Below, one piece after another: positions 58,937 through 64,000 of a stretch of 64,000 nucleotides of DNA (positions within the stretch are counted from its first letter, which is position 1; every line of letters begins with the position of its first letter). Source of the DNA: Trematomus loennbergii (Eukaryota; Chordata; Actinopteri; Perciformes; Nototheniidae); the NCBI GenBank assembly GCA_012861695.1, contig JAAOOA010000066.1:1266419-1330418 (forward strand), in the 5' to 3' direction. Below the pieces are notes generated by a model. That model saw nothing but the letters and a program-made list of their open reading frames with translations, was not told the origin of the DNA and did not search any database. The translations under genes and the position numbers were made by a program.

Positions 58937-60765
58937 GCTATACGTGTATACATCAAGTTCCCCAGAAGTGTGCTGGGCTTTTTGGCAAACTGCCGTGTTC
59001 GTGTGTGACGATATTTAGGCTTAGTAATACATTGACTTACGTAAAAATACGTCTTTAAATCAGCGGACTGTGCAGTTTCCCACTGAACTAAATCAGATTA
59101 AATCCAAAACCTGTGTTAGTCCTGGTTAGTGAGAGCATGTTCACACAGCTCCAACCAGAAGCCCCTTAGATCCGGAACAAATCAGCTCAAGGTTTTGTAG
59201 AACTGCTGGAATATAAAATAGAGAATGAAACAAAATGAAACTATAAAAAGCTATTTTTGAGTCTACCATCCTGTCACTTGTTGTCATTGTTAAATATTGC
59301 AAACTACTACATCTACAGAAGAGAATGGATTGTATTCTGACCTTTTTCTTTTTACTGTTCCTTATTGTTTGTATTCCTATATCTTGCTTGTTTGCCCTTA
59401 AGCACATCTCATCATGCACTGGGTGGAAAGCAAGAAGACAGCATTGACAGACCACCACTTCATCGTGGTTCATATTTATGATATCCAAGCCTTTATGCTA
59501 AGCCAGAGGAAACCCACAGAAACATACATAATCCACAGTGAAGGAACCTGGGTCAGTCACGAGCAAACCATCGTGGCACGGGAGTGATGAGTCATGCTGG
59601 CAGCCTGTAGGCTTCAGTGCATTCCTTCAGTACGAAGCATCACGGGAGAGGAGGAAGAGAGGAAGACATCACGTGTTTCTTCATCAGATGATGTGCTGCT
59701 GAGCTAATCAGCCATGTACTGCCGCTCATCAATGGGAAGAAGAGAAGCCTAATCAAGTGCTTCTCCAAAAGCTCACGTTACGCATGGCTAAAAACTGCAA
59801 GAAAATGCTTTAAGTGACTCAGAATTGAAGACTGCACGCCAGGTGTCGTGTACCACAGAAAAACACTCCTGCTTTTAGTGGCACGCCGTTTTTTCCAGTT
59901 CTGATTTCCACAGCTGCTCACACAGCATGTCCCCAAACCTGGGTGATTTCACATAATTTAGATGAACAAAGGGAATAGCAACACACTGTCCTCCTCTCAT
60001 TCAGGCAGGTGTGAACAGAACCTCTCCAGAGGCAGGCAGAGCCACGAGCACCTCTGACCCTCCAGAGATTAGTCTGCATATCTGACTCCAGTGTGACTGA
60101 CAGGGAGGGGCGGGATGAAACACTCCAACTGTTAGCGTTAATTATCTGGCAGAAATCACACATAACTTCAGCCTGACTGCTGAGGCCCTTAAAAAGTAAT
60201 TGAAAGATAGTGTAAATGTGCAAATATTTGTTATATTCACCATCTGTTTGGTATTGTTCAGCCCAAACCAAGAAATAATGATTTCCTCATAATTTATTGA
60301 AAATGAAAAAAGAATAGGTGTGTAAGGCATACCGATGAGTGATTAAACACTGATTCTTCATTCTTTCAAATTATGTATAAAATATTATGAATGTTGTTAC
60401 TTGCATAATATGGTGTCAGCTTGTAGCCCCAACCCTTTTCCTACTTGTGATTCAAATGTATAACGTCTTAGTTATTCTGGTTTAGCAATAGCAGTTTAGT
60501 TAAAAGTTGATATTATGTGGATAAATAGCGATCTCTCTAAAAAGCTAACAAGCAATCGTTAGCTGTATATCCAACAAGCTAGCTGTCAAAAGTGAAGTAA
60601 AGTACTTTACAAGCTAGCTAACGTTTGCTTTGTATTGCTACTAGTTAGCTATCAATTGTTAGCAATGTAGCTTGCTATGGCAACATGGTTAAAATTGCAG
60701 TGCAGACCTGTGTTTGGTTATGGCAGAAGAGTAATTATGTAAACATTATTTACGCGTTTCTTTTA
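58937..60765. other. Intergenic DNA, nothing recognised
   Basis: No repeat or gene identified except GCTAGCTAACG-type short motifs near 60540-60670. Confidence 0.6.
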
Positions 60766-60769
60766 GCCC

Positions 60770-61347
60770 ACCGTCAGCTCAAAGAGTAAAGCAAGCACTG
60801 CTGAATAAAGTATGATTTTATCTTTTACGAAACATGGTGTAGTCAAACGAAAGCTGAGGATTCTGGGTAGTGTAGTGTCTTCTGCCATCCAAAAACTCCG
60901 AAAAAATATTTGTTTCTCCGAATCGAAAGGGGAAAATACAAAAGCATTTTACACAATTTAAACCAATCATGTTGTGTAATTAACAAGGATAATCTGGTGT
61001 TTTTGAGTTGATGAGTAGTGCAGATATCACTGTAAAATCAATCGACAGTAAGGAGAATACTTACTTCCGGGTGTAAAATCACAGTTGTATCACAATGCAC
61101 TGTTTTTGAGAACAAAAATTCGTAACTAATGTAATTTTTACATTCTGACGAAAAATAAAAATGATTATGAATACAATTAAAATAAAAGAAGCCTCCCGTG
61201 AGTTACTACAAGCTATAAAGTAGATTTTAAAAACGTTTTATAGAATAAAAGCTCACTGCGGGACGTTGTAGAAATGCGTGACTCCACCACGTACTGCGGT
61301 GCTAAGGAGTCGTGGTGGAGTCACGCATTCTGGTGAGACCAGGTTGA
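60770..61347 (-). repeat. Partial copy of the foldback element
   Basis: From TCAAAGAGTAAAGCAAGCAC (loop part) through GAGGATTCTGGGTAGTGTAG to the terminal hairpin and CATTCTGGTGAGACCAGGTT it matches the loop and right arm of 42455-44275. About 240 bp of the arm (around 61079) are missing. Confidence 0.85.
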
Positions 61348-61479
61348 GAAAAGGACTTGTTGTGAAGTCAACTTGGAAAATCCTCACAGGAGATCAAAGG
61401 GTTAAAAAGTCGGGCTGATGACAGAGTGGCAGCTGTCTGAAATCATTCCCTAATTACTAATCAGCGTCTCTGCACCTTT

Positions 61480-61705
61480 AAAAGCACCATACCTGAAAGA
61501 AGGGCTGTAATCAAACTACAGAGGGAGAGAAGGGAGAAGGAGAAGAATCCTCCACAATCCTCCATTACAAACTAAAAAGCGTGCGTCCAGCAGCAGCAAC
61601 GCCGCGCAGAAGAAACATCAGAGAAGCAGCAACGTTGCGCTGAAGAAACATCAAAGAAGCAGCACTAGGGCAGCCATAAAAAGCTGGAGAGGCGACCGGT
61701 GAGAG
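61480..61705 (+). other. Possible promoter and first exon
   Basis: CACCTTTAAAAGCACC at about 61470 (TATA-like) is followed by a purine-rich leader with a 36-bp tandem duplication (GAAGAAACATCAGAGAAGCA at about 61609 and a variant at about 61645) and a good donor ACCG|GTGAGAG at about 61700. No coding sequence is visible. It could also be an LTR edge. Confidence 0.25.
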
Positions 61706-61759
61706 ACAAACTGTGTATTTAAGAGTCATAAAACTTGCCGTTCGTGGGGCACGTTAGAA

Positions 61760-62280
61760 CCATAGACTGTATATATAAATGGACGTAGGGTCCGTGACGT
61801 CACCCATAGGATTCTGCAGAGTTGCCGAGAAGCCCTTAGTAGGCGGAGTCGGCCACTAACGGCTCGACAGTGGCGTCAGAGTTCCACTCCCGCCTGCTCC
61901 AAATAAGGGCAAAGAGGCGGAGCCGAGGCGGGACCTGCTGCCTCCAGCTGGAAAGTAACAGAGCTAGCTCAAGCTACCAAGCTAAGCTAACATGCTCCCC
62001 ATCTGCACACTGCCGTCACATTTTACGTTTCTAAGGTAAGCGGACATGAACTATTCAGCAAAACTATAAATAATAATCTAAGTTGAGTTTTTAGCATAAT
62101 ACTTCAGAATCTTAAAATCCCTTAACGTTTGTATGCAATGTGCTAAATGCAACACTGGAATCAAGCAAATATTAATATGTTTGCATGACATTAGTTATTT
62201 ATATTTTGCATCACTTAATTATACGTTTAATACATTTAAGTTAAGCTAAGGTACATGTGATGTAGCTAGTTAGTGCTCTT
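61760..62280. mobile_element. MITE-like element starting ATAGACTGTATATATAAATGG
   Basis: CATAGACTGTATATATAAAT at about 61763 then CCGTGACGTCACCCATAGGA is the start of a non-autonomous element family that is very common in teleosts. It contains a full cAMP-response-type site TGACGTCA at about 61796. The right end is not determined. Confidence 0.5.
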
Positions 62281-64000
62281 ACCTGTGAGGCCTCCTCCAA
62301 ACAGCATTATAACCAGACTGTATCATTAAAACTATAAGTACCAGTTCTAGATCCTTGACTTTAGACAAACAATTCAAAAGACAAAATGTATTTAAAGACC
62401 AATCTTTATTTGAAGGTGCCTCTTAACCTGAGATATTAGTTATACAGTAATAGTATTGACAATCTAAAAAAACTGAGCAACTCAACAGTCAACTTTATAT
62501 TTCTTATTGTCTAAAGCATTTATTATTTTCATTTTCCCCTCTCATATTCAGTGTGGACGGATTGAGACAGCGTGGTGTCCAGAGAGCTGCAGAGACTTCA
62601 GGGAGAAACCTCCGTGTGATGGACGTCCTGTCTGTTGGTTTGGAGAGGACTGAGGGTCTTTCCTCTGCGAGGAGGACCAGGCCTGATGGAGGAGCCCATG
62701 CATAGCTGATACCACCTGCACAGGCCTTGTCTGTCACTTTATTTGACTAAATGTGTTTACTTATACATTTAATAGGTTTACACCTTCTGTCCATATGTGC
62801 TTTTTATTTAAAACATGTTTGATTAACTTTTGGTTCACATTTCAATAAATTGAATTTGTATTTGCACTCCTTTTGTCCATTATTCTTACTGAAAATGTTA
62901 GATTACACATTCACATCTGACTGAAGATTGGCCCCATTTATTTGCGTTGCAAACTCTGCGGTACAAGGTACATGTTGTGAAGCTCATGAAGTGAGGCAAA
63001 TAGAAATAATCAGCTGATGGAGTGTAGATGTGGAAATAGGTGCATTCGATCAGCTGACTGTGTTTTCACAATAAAAGTAGTTTCTTAGTGAATGTCCTGT
63101 ACTGGTCTTAACATCTCATAACATCAGCTTTTAATTTTCCTCTTGGATGTTCTTCTTGACCCTCAGAAAGAGGAGATGCTGAGTCGTGTCTTTCAGGCAT
63201 GTCCTTTCCTAACAAAAATTACAGGAAACATAAAACATATTATTGCAGAACAAGTGTGTTATTTATGAAAGAGGTGTGTTTGTGTTTAGGGGCTGTAGAT
63301 ATAATTATTTTGTAATTGTAATGTTTTTTTTTATTTCAACAGTGAGCTACAAAGACAATCAGATTATGAATGAACAGTATGAAATTCATCAACATTGAAA
63401 TGTATTTTATTATCAAAATAATATTTAACTGTTATAAAACTTAAACAAGCTTGCTCTGTTGTCTCACTGAAAGAATAACTTTTACCACGTTTTTACAGAC
63501 AATATTGAGAGATAAATAGCAGTTGTCACTATGCGTTAAATATCTTTGCCTTCAATACCTTAAATTAGAAAGCTGACAGTCATATTGCTTGTTAACATCT
63601 AAATGTAACCCTTTGCATGGAAAAAACCCTCAACTTCACTGATGTGTAGGTGATCTAGTATTTAGTATTGTTTAATGGAATGTATATCAGTGTATTAAAG
63701 TCAATACTTCATTTATTTAAACCAATATCTTTCTTGATTCTTTGTACAGTATGAAAAAAGAGTATTTGTACCTGTGCTGAAGTTCACTGCTGTGAGGAGT
63801 CCAGTTCTGTCTCTCACTCTCTGGTCCAGCCTGTCTGCATCACCTGGACACTTTAAACAAACAGATATATATGTAAAGAACCATGTGTACAAACAATATA
63901 ACTTATTCTCTTCTGTTGAACATGTTGGATTGTGTATTGTCCGAGTCAGGGTCCTTTTTATTTTACTGTAACTTTGGAAGTTGTGTTACCAATGCTTACT
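62281..64000. other. Non-coding DNA at the window end
   Basis: No gene recognised. AATAAA signals occur at about 62843 but no linked coding sequence was found. Confidence 0.5.

Noticed and set aside
62504..62737. A minus-strand 77-codon frame in a locally GC-richer patch, with AATAAA downstream on the plus strand
   Set aside because: No recognisable domain, and it lies just after the MITE-like repeat; most likely non-coding.

Overview
This is vertebrate nuclear DNA, almost certainly from a ray-finned (teleost, probably percomorph) fish. It holds two split genes with GT-AG introns and AATAAA signals. The rest is AT-rich non-coding DNA packed with fish-type mobile elements: hAT elements with 8-bp target duplications, TTAA-class elements, V-SINE-like tRNA-derived SINEs, a DIRS-like retroelement, an ERV-like LTR element and long foldback elements. 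I see no prokaryotic genes, operons or CRISPR.

Layout. 1-9767: one nested transposon cluster. An old hAT element, ending at 9767, was hit by a small hAT (373-1593), by a Kolobok-like TTAA element (1698-8200) that itself carries an LTR retroelement (2478-6811), and by an inverted hAT (8643-9648). 9938-14024: cox8a (cytochrome c oxidase subunit 8), two coding exons, with an apparent 1-base frameshift in exon 1; its 3.7-kb intron is full of repeats. 16103-21571: gnpda2-like glucosamine-6-phosphate deaminase, six coding exons, 275 codons, intact. 21.6-31.4 kb: intergenic DNA with SINEs, TTAA elements, a foldback element, a dispersed repeat family and a perfect 62-bp palindrome. 31.4-38.6 kb: an old direct duplication flanking a 5.9-kb long-inverted-repeat element, which contains a hAT (33273-36804), which contains a second copy of the Kolobok-like element (33952-36323). 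40.9-44.3 kb: a foldback family with about 750-bp arms. 45.1-47.6 kb: a broken DIRS-like element on the minus strand. 49.1-51.95 kb: a deleted hAT with exact 8-bp duplications, then arrays rich in ACTCGG. 52-64 kb: mostly unique-looking non-coding DNA with microsatellites, a SINE beside a terminal-inverted-repeat element, another foldback copy and a MITE-like element.

The two real genes are on the plus strand, 2.3 kb apart: one is a mitochondrial respiratory subunit, the other a cytosolic amino-sugar enzyme. They are not a functional pair. The window's main interest is its transposon stratigraphy (several target sites are exact, and an empty site exists inside the window), strong palindromes and foldbacks, and two things to check in the genes: the cox8a frameshift and an Asp-to-Gly change in the deaminase. 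I did not find a convincing undescribed biological system.
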